Positions 55,737 to 64,000 of a DNA stretch of 64,000 nucleotides are shown here, piece by piece (positions within the stretch are counted from its first letter, which is position 1; every line of letters starts with the position of its first letter). The notes beneath the pieces are model-generated. The model saw only the letters and a program-made list of their open reading frames with translations. It was not told where the DNA came from and did no database searches. A program made the position numbers and the translations under genes. Source of the DNA: Bryobacterales bacterium (GTDB lineage: Bacteria; Acidobacteriota; Terriglobia; Bryobacterales; Bryobacteraceae); contig PLRS01000065.1 in the NCBI GenBank assembly GCA_003164035.1, positions 8,076 through 72,075 of the forward strand, given 5' to 3'.

Positions 55737-56954
55737 ATGAAGAAGACGTTATTACTTGCAACCGTTTTCGCGTTCGCGCCCGCGATTTGGGCTGAGTCCC
55801 TGGCGGGACTCTGGAACGCGACGATCACTGTCAGCGGAACTGAGATCCCTTTCAAGATTGAGTTTGCCGGCGATGGGTCCAACGTCAAAGGTTGGTTTTT
55901 CAATGGCGACGAGCATGAGAATTCAACCGGCGGCACGTTCGAAAACGGCTCGCTGGTGCTTCACTTCGACACCTACGCTTCGGTGCTGAAGGCGACGGTA
56001 AAGGACGGAGTCCTGGACGGCGAGTACAGCACGCGCGGCACGCCGATCCCCATCCATGCGGTTCGCGCCGTCCGGCAGCCCGTTTCCAATGGGAAGGCGC
56101 CCGACATCTCCGGCCTCTGGTACCTGGAGGGCGTCAAGAGTTCCAAGCACGACGAACAGGCATGGCGGTTCTTTGTGCGGCAGAAGGGGGCGGACGTTTC
56201 GGGTGCGATTCTTCGCGTGGATGGCGACACCGGAACGCTTACCGGCAGTTACAAGGACGGCAAGTTCGTGCTCAGCCATTTCTCCGGCGCGCGCGCCGCG
56301 CTGCTGGAAATCACGCCACAGAACGACGGCACGTTGACGATCCACCTGAGCGGCCAACACCATGAAGGGGCGATCACCGCCGTGCGGCCGGAGCAGGCGC
56401 GGGCCAAAAGTCTCCCCGAACCCGTCGACGCGGACCAGCACACGGGCGTGACGGACCCAACCAAGCCATTCGCTTTCAGTTTCAAGGATCTGAATGGCAA
56501 TCTGGTTTCCAATACCGACGAGCGCTTCCGAGGCAAGGTTGTGTTGGTCAATATCACGGGTAGCTGGTGCCCGAACTGCCATGACGAGGATGAGTTTCTC
56601 CCCGTGATTTATAACAAGTATCACGCAAGAGGGCTGGAAATCGTCGCTCTGAATTTCGAAGAGCCCGAACAGCTCGCCGACCCGGCAAGGCTGAAGACCC
56701 TGATCAAAGAATATGGGATCAGGTACCCGGTCTTGCTGGCTGGCGAAACACGCTCCGTCAAGGAGAAGCTGCCGCAGGCCAAGGATTGGGACTCATGGCC
56801 CACAACCTTCTTCGTGGGCCGCGACGGGCTGGTGAAGGCCGTACACGCCGGTTTCCCGAGCCCCGGCAGCGGCGATTTATACGCCAAAGCGAAGGCCGAG
56901 TTTATCGCGGAGGTGGAGCGGCTGCTCGCCGAGAACCAAACCTCGTCCCGATAG
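55737..56954 (+). CDS. Secreted TlpA-like thioredoxin-fold protein
   Basis: The 405-residue protein has a signal peptide (MKKTLLLATVFAFAPAIWAE), two beta-rich repeats (SLAGLWNATITVSGTEIPFK; ISGLWYLEGVKSSKHDEQAW; each ending in HAVR- and ITAVRP-like strands), and a C-terminal thioredoxin domain of the AhpC/TSA-TlpA type. That domain starts FRGKVVLVNITGSWCPNCHD, with the CxxC at about residues 279-282, and has LLAGETRSVKEKLPQA and WPTTFFVGRDGLVKAVHAGF. The CPNC site favours reduction of periplasmic disulfides. It lies downstream of the receptor remnant and could once have shared its leader-controlled transcript. Confidence 0.85.
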   Translation: MKKTLLLATVFAFAPAIWAESLAGLWNATITVSGTEIPFKIEFAGDGSNVKGWFFNGDEHENSTGGTFENGSLVLHFDTYASVLKATVKDGVLDGEYSTRGTPIPIHAVRAVRQPVSNGKAPDISGLWYLEGVKSSKHDEQAWRFFVRQKGADVSGAILRVDGDTGTLTGSYKDGKFVLSHFSGARAALLEITPQNDGTLTIHLSGQHHEGAITAVRPEQARAKSLPEPVDADQHTGVTDPTKPFAFSFKDLNGNLVSNTDERFRGKVVLVNITGSWCPNCHDEDEFLPVIYNKYHARGLEIVALNFEEPEQLADPARLKTLIKEYGIRYPVLLAGETRSVKEKLPQAKDWDSWPTTFFVGRDGLVKAVHAGFPSPGSGDLYAKAKAEFIAEVERLLAENQTSSR

Positions 56955-57222
56955 GGATTTCGAGCGGAACGACACGCCACGGGAGCGGCGGCTGAGGGCT
57001 GACGCCTGAAAACTCAGACCCGGATAGTTTACCTTCCTACGGATGCGGGTACTTAGTCCGCCGTCCGTACGGCTGGGACTGTCTTTGGGGACCGATTTCG
57101 GTCAAGATGGGATTTCGGTCAGCCGGATCCGGCGACGGTTCCGGCTCGCTCCAGACCCTGTCCAGGATGGAGAGCCGGCCGAAGTTGCGTCTGAGTTTGC
57201 GTCTAAGTCTCCTTTTTTTTGG
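56955..57222. other. Leader or trailer region without gene
   Basis: No credible gene is seen between the TlpA-like gene and the terminator. Reading frames are shadow-like. GTCCGCCGTCCGTACGGCTGGGAC (split: GTCCGCCGTCCG and TACGGCTGGGAC, 57056-57079) forms an imperfect hairpin, and GACCGATTTCGGTC (57090-57103) is a second small stem. The stretch could be a structured RNA, but I could not match it to a known riboswitch. Confidence 0.3.
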
Positions 57223-57255
57223 GCCGGGGTTCGCTCCCCCGGCTCAATTTTTTTT
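57223..57255 (+). terminator. Intrinsic terminator
   Basis: GCCGGGG (57223-57229) and CCCCGGC (57237-57243) form a 7-bp all-GC stem with a 7-base loop, followed after four bases by eight T residues (57248-57255). It is one of the clearest terminators in the window. It would end transcripts arriving from the TlpA-like gene, whose stop is 270 bp upstream, before the STAS gene. Confidence 0.8.
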
Positions 57256-57382
57256 GCCGATGCCCAAAAACCGCCTGCCACTATTTGGGCAAGTGCCTGT
57301 CCCGGACCTTCTCCGTCGCGCCAAACCACTGATTACAAAGCCGGTTCGGCTTGGCATCCTTCGTGCATCTTCAGGCTGTTGG

Positions 57383-57757
57383 ATGTTGAAGATCACGCTT
57401 CACGATTACCAGGCCAGCTTGCTCTTTGTCCTGGAAGGCAGGCTTTGCGGTCCCTGGGTGGGGGAACTGCGGCAATGCTGGCAAACGGCGGCTTCGACAC
57501 TACATTCCCGCACGGCAACCGTCGATCTGAAAGAAGTGGATTTCGTGGACGGCGAAGGTCAGGCCCTGCTGGCGGAAATGCAAAAGGCCGGAGTTCGCCT
57601 GCGGGCGGGCTCACCTCTCATACGAGCCCTGCTGCCCAGGGAGTGCGCCATACGGGGCGACCAGAGTGGTTGTGCTACGGTTGAAGAAAAGCCGGCGCGG
57701 CAACGACATGCTTGTCCCCACTCCGATGTCACCAAACCCAATTCAGGTTCGGTATGA
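57383..57757 (+). CDS. STAS-domain-like protein
   Basis: The 124-residue protein starts at ATG 57383: MLKITLHDYQASLLFVLEGR, then PWVGELRQCWQTAASTLHSR and TVDLKEVDFVDGEGQALLAE, MQKAGVRLRAGSPL. The order of strands and helices, and the D-F-V-D-G-x-G loop in the place of the anti-sigma antagonist D-S-S-G-x-x-L loop, fit a STAS fold. The phosphorylatable serine is replaced by glycine or aspartate, so classic kinase control is unlikely. It runs into the sigma-54 activator gene, overlapping it by about 50 bp, and may modulate it. Confidence 0.6.
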   Translation: MLKITLHDYQASLLFVLEGRLCGPWVGELRQCWQTAASTLHSRTATVDLKEVDFVDGEGQALLAEMQKAGVRLRAGSPLIRALLPRECAIRGDQSGCATVEEKPARQRHACPHSDVTKPNSGSV

Positions 57758-59798
57758 GACGCTGCTCGAAGTAGCGCAGAGCATCGTCGCGCACCGCCAG
57801 CTCTCGACCCTGTTTACCGACCTGAGCCGCTGCCTGAAGAGCCTGGTTACCTTCGATTTCATCGTGTTGACGCTGCTCGATCCGAAGAGCCAGACCGTGC
57901 GGCTGCATATTCTCGAAACCGACCGCGCGGTGGTGGGAGAGGCGCAACACGAAGTAGCCGGCGAGGAAACCCCCACCGCGCTTTCCCTGCGCGAGCGCCG
58001 GCCGTATTACGCTCCCGATGCCCAGGCGCTGGGCCGGTTTCCCCGCGTGCAACAGTTGATTCAGGCTAACGGCTGCGAATCTTTCTGTACCCTGCCTTTA
58101 TTCACGGCGCAGGGCGATTTGGGCGGGCTGACCTTCGGTTCCACCCAAAAGAACGCCTATTCGCCCGAAGATATCGAATTCATGGAGCACGTGGCGCGGC
58201 AGGTGGCTATCGCCGTGGAAAATGCCCTCAACGCCGAGGCCGCCAGAGCGTACGAAGGGCAACTGGCGCAGGAGCGCGACCGTCTGCGCGCGCTGCTGGA
58301 AGTGAACAACGCGGCGGTAAGCTGCCTGTCGATGAGGTCCCTGTTTCAGACCGTGGCTTCCGCCTTGCGGCGCATTTTCGGGTTGGATTTCGCCAGTATC
58401 ATGACCTACGACGGCGAAAAAGACGTCCTGCGGCTGAAAGTTCTGGATTTCCCGGATAGCCAGGGCGCCATGCAGGAAGACGCGGAGATCCCGGTGGCGA
58501 ATACGCTGGCGGGCATCATTTTCCGCGGCCGGGAAGGACGCGTGCTGGAAACCGAGGACATCCGCCGCATGTCGCCCGTCACCAACACGATTATGGAGCG
58601 GGAGGGACTCCGGTCGATCTGCGCCACTCCCATGATTTTCCTGGGCGAAACATTGGGAATGCTGAGCGTAGGCTCGCGACAGGCCGGCTTTTTCAATCCC
58701 GAAGACATCCCGTTCTACACCCAGGTGGCGGGGCAGATCGCGATCGCCCTGCAAAACGCCCTTTCCTTCAAGCGCATCGAAGAGCTGAATGCGCACCTGG
58801 CGGAAGAGAAAGTTTATCTCGAAGACGAGATCCGCACCGACAACCGCTTCGAGGATATTATCGGACAAAGCCGCGCTCTCAAAGCCATCCTCAAACAAGT
58901 CGAAACCGTCGCTCCCACCGATTCCACCGTGCTGATTTATGGCGAAACCGGTACGGGGAAGGAATTGCTGGCGCGAGCCATCCACGACCTCAGTGCGCGG
59001 CGCCAGGGCACGTTCGTCAAACTCAACTGCGCCGCTATTCCCACCGGCCTGCTCGAAAGCGAAATGTTCGGCCATGAGAAAGGCGCCTTCACCGGCGCCA
59101 TCGCCCAACGCCTGGGCCGTTTCGAGCTGGCGCACCGCGGCACCATCTTCATGGACGAAGTGGGCGAGATCCCGCTCGAGCTGCAGACCAAGCTGCTGCG
59201 CGTGCTGCAGGAGCGCGAATTCGAGCGTTTGGGCAGTTCGCGGACCATCCAAACCGACGCGCGGCTGGTGACGGCCACCAATCGCAACCTGGCGGAAATG
59301 GTGGAACAGCGCCAGTTCCGGGCCGATCTCTATTACCGCCTGAACGTTTTTCCCATCACCGCGCCGGCCCTCCGCGAACGGCGCGATGATATCCCTCTGC
59401 TGGTGCGCTATTTCGTCCAGCAGTTCGCCCGGCGGATGAACCGGCGCATCACCCACATTCCCGCCGAATCGATGCAGGCTCTAGAACGCTACGCCTGGCC
59501 GGGGAACATCCGCGAATTGCAGAATTTCATCGAGCGGGCCGTGATTTTGTCGCCGGGCCCCTCGCTCGAAGCGCCGGTCCGGGAACTCACGCGCGTGCCG
59601 GTGAGGCCAGCCGCACCGGCCGCTTCCACCGCCAGCGCGGTCACCCTGGCCGACGCCGAACGCGAAGCCATCGAGCGGGCCCTGGAAGAATCCGGCGGCA
59701 AGGTAGGGGGCGAAACCGGCGCCGCCGCACGGTTGGGCATGAAACGCACCACCCTCCAGGCCAAAATGCGCAAGCTCGGGCTGGACAAGAGCAAGTAA
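57708..59798 (+). CDS. Sigma-54-dependent activator with two GAF domains (FhlA/NtrC type)
   Basis: The regulator begins near ATG 57708 (MLVPTPMSPNPIQVRYETLL; GTG 57666 and ATG 57726 are alternatives). Two GAF domains occupy about residues 20-170 and 190-365 (LEVNNAAVSCLSMRSLFQTV is their junction). The AAA+ domain has Walker A GETGTGKE (about 408), the sigma-54 contact GAFTGA (about 463), Walker B FMDEVGEI (about 482) and the R-finger region FRADLYYRLNVFPI. The C-terminal Fis-type helix-turn-helix reads AAARLGMKRTTLQAKMRKLG. GAF domains sense small molecules. It lacks a receiver domain, so it is not a two-component output. Possible targets include the efflux operon downstream; this is inference only. 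Confidence 0.88.
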   Translation: MLVPTPMSPNPIQVRYETLLEVAQSIVAHRQLSTLFTDLSRCLKSLVTFDFIVLTLLDPKSQTVRLHILETDRAVVGEAQHEVAGEETPTALSLRERRPYYAPDAQALGRFPRVQQLIQANGCESFCTLPLFTAQGDLGGLTFGSTQKNAYSPEDIEFMEHVARQVAIAVENALNAEAARAYEGQLAQERDRLRALLEVNNAAVSCLSMRSLFQTVASALRRIFGLDFASIMTYDGEKDVLRLKVLDFPDSQGAMQEDAEIPVANTLAGIIFRGREGRVLETEDIRRMSPVTNTIMEREGLRSICATPMIFLGETLGMLSVGSRQAGFFNPEDIPFYTQVAGQIAIALQNALSFKRIEELNAHLAEEKVYLEDEIRTDNRFEDIIGQSRALKAILKQVETVAPTDSTVLIYGETGTGKELLARAIHDLSARRQGTFVKLNCAAIPTGLLESEMFGHEKGAFTGAIAQRLGRFELAHRGTIFMDEVGEIPLELQTKLLRVLQEREFERLGSSRTIQTDARLVTATNRNLAEMVEQRQFRADLYYRLNVFPITAPALRERRDDIPLLVRYFVQQFARRMNRRITHIPAESMQALERYAWPGNIRELQNFIERAVILSPGPSLEAPVRELTRVPVRPAAPAASTASAVTLADAEREAIERALEESGGKVGGETGAAARLGMKRTTLQAKMRKLGLDKSK

Positions 59799-59817
59799 AG
59801 AACCATAGCCGCCGATG

Positions 59818-59853
59818 AACACCGATGAAGGAACCAAAGGATTTATCGGTGTT
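59818..59853. repeat. Inverted repeat (AACACCGAT/ATCGGTGTT) after the sigma-54 activator
   Basis: AACACCGAT and ATCGGTGTT form a perfect 9-bp stem around 18 bases. A second CCGATGAA unit precedes it, and AATCTGTTTTTTC follows at about 59868. It lies 20 bp after the regulator's stop, so it may terminate its transcript. Related CACCGAT sequences occur at 19610-19645 and CGCCGATAAC at 34006. Confidence 0.45.
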
Positions 59854-60002
59854 TATCGGTAGCTATAATCTGTTTTTTCAAACTGCTCCCCTGCCGTCCC
59901 ACCAACTCGCACAATGAAGATGGCAAAGCGCCGTCAGAGTCGTTCAACTGACACATCTCCAAGCTTGAGATCTTCACGGCTCCCCGGACCGCCCGTGCCA
60001 TA

Positions 60003-60491
60003 ATGGCAGGCATGGCAAGCACTACTTCGGTGGCCATCGAGCAATACCTATCGACGGTGTACGAGCCGGAGATGGACTACGTGGATGGGGAACTGGAGGA
60101 CCGCAACGTGGGTGAAAAGGACCACAGCAAGCTGCAAGCGAAGCTGATTCGGCTGCTGCCCGCCACCCTGGCCGTCTTTCCGGAGGTTCGGATTCGAGTG
60201 TCCGCCAGCCGGTTTCGGGTCCCGGATGTCTGCGTTTACCTCCAGGAGCCGGACGAGCAGGTTTTCACATCGCCGCCCCTGGCCGTAGTGGAAATCCTGT
60301 CGCCGGAAGACCGGATGGTGAGAATGCAGCGTAAGTTGGAAGATTATTACGCCATGGGCTGCCGCAACGTGTGGATCCTGGACCCTCGCGGCAAGAAGGC
60401 GTACCATTACGACGGCAGCGCGGTGGTGGAAGTCCAAGGCAGTTTGAATGCCGGCGAAGTAACACTCCCGCTGGAAAAGCTATTCGAGTAG
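60003..60491 (+). CDS. Uma2-family (DUF820) putative endonuclease
   Basis: The 162-residue protein matches Uma2/DUF820. It contains EQYLSTVYEPEMDYVDGELE (with the E-x-x-D...D-G-E element, about residues 13-32) and GEKDHSKLQAKLIRLL. The PD-(D/E)xK-like core is SRFRVPDVCVYLQEPDEQVF (about 69) followed by PPLAVVEILSPEDRMVRMQR (about 90-109), where VEILS precedes the conserved K-x-x-D-Y-x-x-G-x-x-x-x-W pattern (KLEDYYAMGCRNVWILDP). These proteins are common in multicopy in Cyanobacteria and Acidobacteria, and the physiological substrate is unknown. The start may be ATG 60003 or ATG 60012. The gene stands alone. Confidence 0.8.
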   Translation: MAGMASTTSVAIEQYLSTVYEPEMDYVDGELEDRNVGEKDHSKLQAKLIRLLPATLAVFPEVRIRVSASRFRVPDVCVYLQEPDEQVFTSPPLAVVEILSPEDRMVRMQRKLEDYYAMGCRNVWILDPRGKKAYHYDGSAVVEVQGSLNAGEVTLPLEKLFE

Positions 60492-60595
60492 GCAGGCTTG
60501 GCCCTTTGGCACTGCCCATATTTTGGCACTCAGTAGCACCGCTTTCCAATTAAATCAACAAACTACACCGGCATTGGGATTGCAATATTCCAGGC

Positions 60596-61918
60596 GTGAC
60601 TAACAGATGGACGACGATTGCGGGGGGTCTTCTCTGGCTGCTGGCCGGCCGTGGTTGGGCCCAAGACGCGGCTCCGTTGCAGTTGAACCTCCACGACGCG
60701 GTGAATCTGGCGCTCAAGCAGAATCCGCGGGTCATACTGGCCAATCTGGAGGTGGCGCAGAGCGCCGAGGACGTGCGCGTGGCTCGCTCCGGGTTGCTGC
60801 CGCGCATCGACGGCACCGTCGCCGAGTCGGTGAACCGGGAAAACGTCCAGGCCCTGTTCGGAGGGCCGATCCCGGGTTTCCCCGGGCACATTGGGCCTTT
60901 TGAAGTATTCCAGATCGGGGCAGGCTTTCAGGCGCCGGTTTTCGATCTTACGCTGTGGCGGCGGTATCGCGCCTCCCAGGCCAGCGCCGGCTCCGCCCGG
61001 GCCGACGAAACCACGGTACGCGAAGAGAGCGTGCTGCTGGTGGTGTCGCAATACCTGGGCAGCCAGCGCGCGGCGGCGGACGTGGCAGCCGCCCAATCGC
61101 GGGTGAAATTGGCTCAGGCTCTTTACGATCAAGCCGCCGACCTGCAAAAGAACGGCGTCGGTACGGGCATCGATACCCTGCGCGCGAACGTCGAGCTGCA
61201 AAACGAAAAACAGCGGTTGATCGTGGCGCAAACCAGCCTCGAGACCTCCCTGTTCGCTCTGGCGCGGCTGCTGAGCATCGATCCTAAACGCAAGATCGAG
61301 CTGGCCGACCAGGGCAACTTCTTTCAAACGCCAGGGACCGATGCCGATCAGACCCTGGAACACGCCTACGCCTCCCGCCCTGAGCTGCAAAGGGTCGCCA
61401 GTGACCGGCGGCGGCTGGAGCTGAGCCGCCAGGCCGCCTCCGAAGAACGCCTGCCGAAGGTTTCGGCGAACGGTTCGTGGGCGCAACTGGGCCTCGAGCC
61501 CGACTCCGTCATTCCGCAGTACCAGTTTTTCTTCGCCCTGAATGTGCCGATTTTCACCGGCGGGCGGATTCAAGCCGAGCGTGCCAAGGCGGACCTGGCC
61601 CTGCGCCAGCTCTCCCAGCAGGAACAGGACCTGCGCAACCGCATCGCCCTCGAGGTGAAGACCGCCGTGGCACAGATGGCGGCGGCCCGCAACGAGGTCG
61701 ACGTGGCCAACCAGGGCATCGAGCTGGCGCGCCAGGAAGTGGACCAGGCGCGCGACCGTTTTCAGGCCGGCGTGGCCAACAACATCGAAGTGATCAGCGC
61801 CCAGGACGCCCTGGCCCGCGCCAACGATAACCAGATCGCGGCCCTCTACCGCTTCAACCAGGCCCGCGCCGACGTGGCCCACGCCGCCGGACAGATGGAG
61901 GCGCTCTACGCCAAGTAG
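60596..61918 (+). CDS. TolC-family outer-membrane efflux channel
   Basis: From GTG 60596 the 440-residue protein has a signal peptide (IAGGLLWLLAGRGWAQDAAP) and two OEP repeats of TolC type. The first includes LNLHDAVNLALKQNPRVILA (about residues 28-47) and AQSAEDVRVARSGLLPRIDG. The second contains QFFFALNVPIFTGGRIQAER (about 305) and ARQEVDQARDRFQAGVANNI EVISAQ (split; about 380). Trimeric channels of this type carry drugs from a tripartite pump through the outer membrane. The EmrB-like gene begins within 26 bp and the EmrA-like gene follows, so the three form one efflux operon. Confidence 0.88.
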   Translation: MTNRWTTIAGGLLWLLAGRGWAQDAAPLQLNLHDAVNLALKQNPRVILANLEVAQSAEDVRVARSGLLPRIDGTVAESVNRENVQALFGGPIPGFPGHIGPFEVFQIGAGFQAPVFDLTLWRRYRASQASAGSARADETTVREESVLLVVSQYLGSQRAAADVAAAQSRVKLAQALYDQAADLQKNGVGTGIDTLRANVELQNEKQRLIVAQTSLETSLFALARLLSIDPKRKIELADQGNFFQTPGTDADQTLEHAYASRPELQRVASDRRRLELSRQAASEERLPKVSANGSWAQLGLEPDSVIPQYQFFFALNVPIFTGGRIQAERAKADLALRQLSQQEQDLRNRIALEVKTAVAQMAAARNEVDVANQGIELARQEVDQARDRFQAGVANNIEVISAQDALARANDNQIAALYRFNQARADVAHAAGQMEALYAK

Positions 61919-61943
61919 GCAAATCAACCCGTGGGTCATCGCC

Positions 61944-63467
61944 ATGACGGTGATGCTGGCGACCTTCATGGAAGTGCTCGATACCAGCGTGGCCAACGTC
62001 GCCCTGCCGCACATCGCCGGCGATCTTTCCGCCGATATCGATCAATCCACATGGGTGTTGACCAGCTACCTGGTTTCGAACGCGATCATTCTTCCCATGG
62101 GCGGCTGGTTCGCCATGCTGATGGGCCGCAAGCGCTTCTACATGATCTGCGTGGCCTTGTTCACCGCCGCCTCGTTGCTGTGCGGGCTGGCGCCCACGAT
62201 CGGCCTGCTGATCTTCTTTCGCGTGCTCCAGGGCATTGGCGGCGGCGCCCTGCAGCCCATGTCGCAGGCGATCCTGGTGGAGACTTTCCCCCGCGAGAAG
62301 CACGGCATGGCTATGGCCGTGTACGGCCTGGGGGTGGTGGTGGCGCCGATCATCGGCCCCACGTTGGGCGGCTGGATCACCGACAACTCTACCTGGAGGT
62401 GGATCTTCCTCATCAATTTGCCGGTGGGCTTGCTGTCCTTGGTCCTGACAGGTCTGCTGGTTTTCGACCCCCCTTACCAGGTCCGGCGCTCGTTCGGCGA
62501 CGGTTTGAAAATCGACTACGCCGGTTTCGGTTTGCTGGCTCTCGGGCTTGGATCGCTCGAAGTGGTCCTCGACGAAGGGCAGAGAAACGACTGGTTCTCG
62601 TCGCAATTCATCGTGGCCTTCAGCGTCGTTACGGTTGTGTGCCTGGTGGCGGTAGTGTTCTGGGAGTTGCACCATGAGCATCCGATCATCGATTTCCACG
62701 TCTTGAAGGAGCGCAATTTCATGCTGGCGACGGTATCCATGCTGATCATGGGTTTCGTCCTCTACGGCAGCACCACGCTGATGCCGTTGTTCCTGCAGAC
62801 GTTGCTTGGCTATACCGCTATGCTCAGCGGATTGGTCCTGTCCCCCGGCGGTTTGGCCGTCTGCGTGTGCATGCCGGTGGTGGGCCTGTTGTTGAGAAAG
62901 TACGAGGCACGCTGGCTGGTGGTCTTCGGGGTCCTGGTTTCCGCCGCCGGGCTGCTCATGATGTCGCGATTCAACCTCGACGTGGACTACGGCACGGCGG
63001 TGCGGGCCCGCGTGGTACAGAGCTTCGGGCTGGGATTCCTGTTCGTGCCGATCAGCGCCGCCGCCTTTGCGCGGGTGCCCAAGGAACGGACCAATTACGC
63101 CACCGGGCTGTTCAACCTGGCCCGAAATATCGGCGGCAGTTCGGGCATCGCCGCCATTACCACGATGCTGGCCCGGCGCGCCCAGGTGCATCAGCAAACC
63201 CTGGTGGCGCATCTGACTCCCTATGATCCCTTCTACCGCGCTTCGCTGGCCAATACGGCCGCTATGGTCGCGACCCGCGGCCCGGGCCTGGCCGGCGCCG
63301 AGGCGCAGGCGCGGGGGCTGATTTACGGCGGCATGCTGCGGCAAGCCAATATGCTCTCGTTCGCGGACGCTTTTTTGGCGATGGCCGTGCTGTTTCTGGC
63401 CATCGTCCCCTTGATGTTCTTCATGAGAAAGGCCGGACCCGTCAAAGGGCCGGTTATGGTGGAATAG
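61944..63467 (+). CDS. EmrB/QacA-type (DHA2) drug:proton antiporter
   Basis: The 507-residue, 14-span transporter starts near the family opening LATFMEVLDTSVANVALPHI (motif D1, about residues 5-24). Motif A-like GWFAMLMGRKRFYMICV (about 54) and motif C-like YGLGVVVAPIIGPTLGGWIT (about 128) follow. The in-frame codons just before ATG 61944 (INPWVIA) also resemble the family, so the true start may be a few codons upstream within the TolC gene's end, but no good start codon is there. It would exchange lipophilic drugs for protons. The EmrA-like gene begins one base after its stop. Confidence 0.88.
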   Translation: MTVMLATFMEVLDTSVANVALPHIAGDLSADIDQSTWVLTSYLVSNAIILPMGGWFAMLMGRKRFYMICVALFTAASLLCGLAPTIGLLIFFRVLQGIGGGALQPMSQAILVETFPREKHGMAMAVYGLGVVVAPIIGPTLGGWITDNSTWRWIFLINLPVGLLSLVLTGLLVFDPPYQVRRSFGDGLKIDYAGFGLLALGLGSLEVVLDEGQRNDWFSSQFIVAFSVVTVVCLVAVVFWELHHEHPIIDFHVLKERNFMLATVSMLIMGFVLYGSTTLMPLFLQTLLGYTAMLSGLVLSPGGLAVCVCMPVVGLLLRKYEARWLVVFGVLVSAAGLLMMSRFNLDVDYGTAVRARVVQSFGLGFLFVPISAAAFARVPKERTNYATGLFNLARNIGGSSGIAAITTMLARRAQVHQQTLVAHLTPYDPFYRASLANTAAMVATRGPGLAGAEAQARGLIYGGMLRQANMLSFADAFLAMAVLFLAIVPLMFFMRKAGPVKGPVMVE

Positions 63468-64000
63468 ATGCGATCGTTGGAGGAACCCGTGGCAACCCTG
63501 CCAGCAACCGAAGCGCCGGCCGATCGGACGCCGGCCCGAAACAACCGCACTAAGTGGGTGCTGGCCATGGTGCTGCTCGTCGCCGTGGCAGTGGGCGTGG
63601 CGCTGTACCTGCACTACCAGGATCGGGTCTCGTCGGACGACGCCGAAGTGGACGGTCACATCACCGCTATTGCTCCCAAGATCGGCGGCAACGTGGTCGA
63701 GGTCGCGGTGCTCGATAACCAGCCGGTCAAAGAAGGCCAGGTGCTGGTGCGCATCGATCCGCGCGATTTCCAGGCGCGCGTCGACTTGGCCCAGGCAGCC
63801 CTCGAGCGCGCCGAAAGTCAATTGCGCTCCGCCCAGGTGGGCGTTCCGCTGACCAACCAGACCACCGAATCCACCACCGTCGCCTCTTCGGCCGGGGTGG
63901 GCGACGCGCAGGCGGAACTGGAACGCGCGCGCATCGGCGTGGAACAAGCCGCGGGCGCCGACCTGGCGGTTGCCGAAGCCAACGTGCGCACCCGCGAAGC
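63468..64000 (+). CDS. EmrA/HlyD-family membrane fusion protein, partial
   Basis: The gene begins at ATG 63468 directly after the EmrB-like stop and runs off the window after about 177 codons. A cytoplasmic tip (MRSLEEPVATLPATEAPADR) is followed by one membrane span (WVLAMVLLVAVAVGVALYLH, about residues 30-49). The biotinyl-lipoyl-like half motif DDAEVDGHITAIAPKIGGNV (about 55-74) and PVKEGQVLVRIDPRDFQARV precede the start of the coiled-coil hairpin (LAQAALERAESQLRSAQ; AELERARIGVEQAAGADLAV). It would bridge the inner-membrane pump and the TolC-like channel. Confidence 0.9.
   Translation, partial: MRSLEEPVATLPATEAPADRTPARNNRTKWVLAMVLLVAVAVGVALYLHYQDRVSSDDAEVDGHITAIAPKIGGNVVEVAVLDNQPVKEGQVLVRIDPRDFQARVDLAQAALERAESQLRSAQVGVPLTNQTTESTTVASSAGVGDAQAELERARIGVEQAAGADLAVAEANVRTRE

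Noticed and set aside
56990-57222. Structured RNA or riboswitch upstream of the STAS gene
   Set aside because: Only short local hairpins are visible, and no conserved core of a known riboswitch class was recognised. Kept only as an unlabelled gap.
60505-60545. Twice-repeated TTTGGCACT upstream of the efflux operon as a possible sigma-54 promoter
   Set aside because: The GG to GC spacing is 9 rather than 10 and the -12 TTGCA box is missing, so the link to the sigma-54 activator upstream is not supported.

Overview
The window looks like a chromosomal segment of an acidobacterium, most likely of the Solibacter/Bryobacter group. The lineage-typical signs are a VWFA-related Acidobacterial-type secreted protein (44434-45855), a large MacB-like permease carrying both membrane and periplasmic modules (23920-26349), a Ser/Thr kinase fused to TPR repeats (4958-7921), a TonB-receptor carboxypeptidase-regulatory N-terminus (55288-55539), runs of secreted amidohydrolases, and high GC with long dense ORFs. 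I saw no rRNA, tRNA, CRISPR array or complete prophage. The assignment is inference from gene families, not a database match.

Layout. 1-8 kb: argD-like aminotransferase, a REP-associated tyrosine transposase between two inverted REP copies, a bPH2 membrane protein, a copper-monooxygenase/cytochrome-like secreted protein and a receptor-like Ser/Thr kinase. 8-18.6 kb: core functions with tight or overlapping starts (heptose-1-P adenylyltransferase, mfd, SurA-like PPIase, YhaM-like HD nuclease, BlaI regulator), then a decayed hicAB locus and a GT-C-like membrane protein. 18.7-23.9 kb: a lower-GC accessory island of minus-strand genes (a MuF-type phage head domain behind a membrane anchor, DUF2939 and DUF4431-like proteins) ending in gene debris. 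23.9-29.4 kb: ADOP permease, then scpA-scpB-rluB-CoA-binding protein. 29.5-34 kb: MITE, broken PIN locus, orphan higA, enolase-superfamily enzyme, small genes, dtd. 34-38.2 kb: three overlapping amidohydrolases, only the middle one keeping its metal ligands. 38.5-39.8 kb: a truncated PIN toxin with its antitoxin and a HepT/MntA pair. 39.9-43.9 kb: a PspA stress module (YjfI-like, PspA, DUF4178-like, secreted coiled-coil protein). 44.4-50.6 kb: VWFA protein and a tetronate catabolic cluster (MFS, ltnD, otnK, otnC) with a palindrome island inside it. 51-54.6 kb: membrane protein, TPR protein, MFS. 54.6-57 kb: MITE, promoter, poly-cysteine leader ORF, truncated TonB receptor, TlpA-like thioredoxin. 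57-64 kb: STAS protein, sigma-54 activator with two GAF domains, Uma2 nuclease, and a TolC-EmrB-EmrA efflux operon running off the right edge.

The most unusual content is non-coding. At least three families of palindromic repeats recur across the window: REPs related to those flanking the transposase, larger MITE-like elements that carry the same REP pair between terminal inverted repeats, and a separate family whose arm contains GCAGACCA/TGGTCTGC. They sit in intergenic gaps, split an operon and abut truncated genes. The second notable item is a leader region with a near-consensus promoter, a short ORF ending in four consecutive Cys codons and a following hairpin, all upstream of a truncated TonB receptor.
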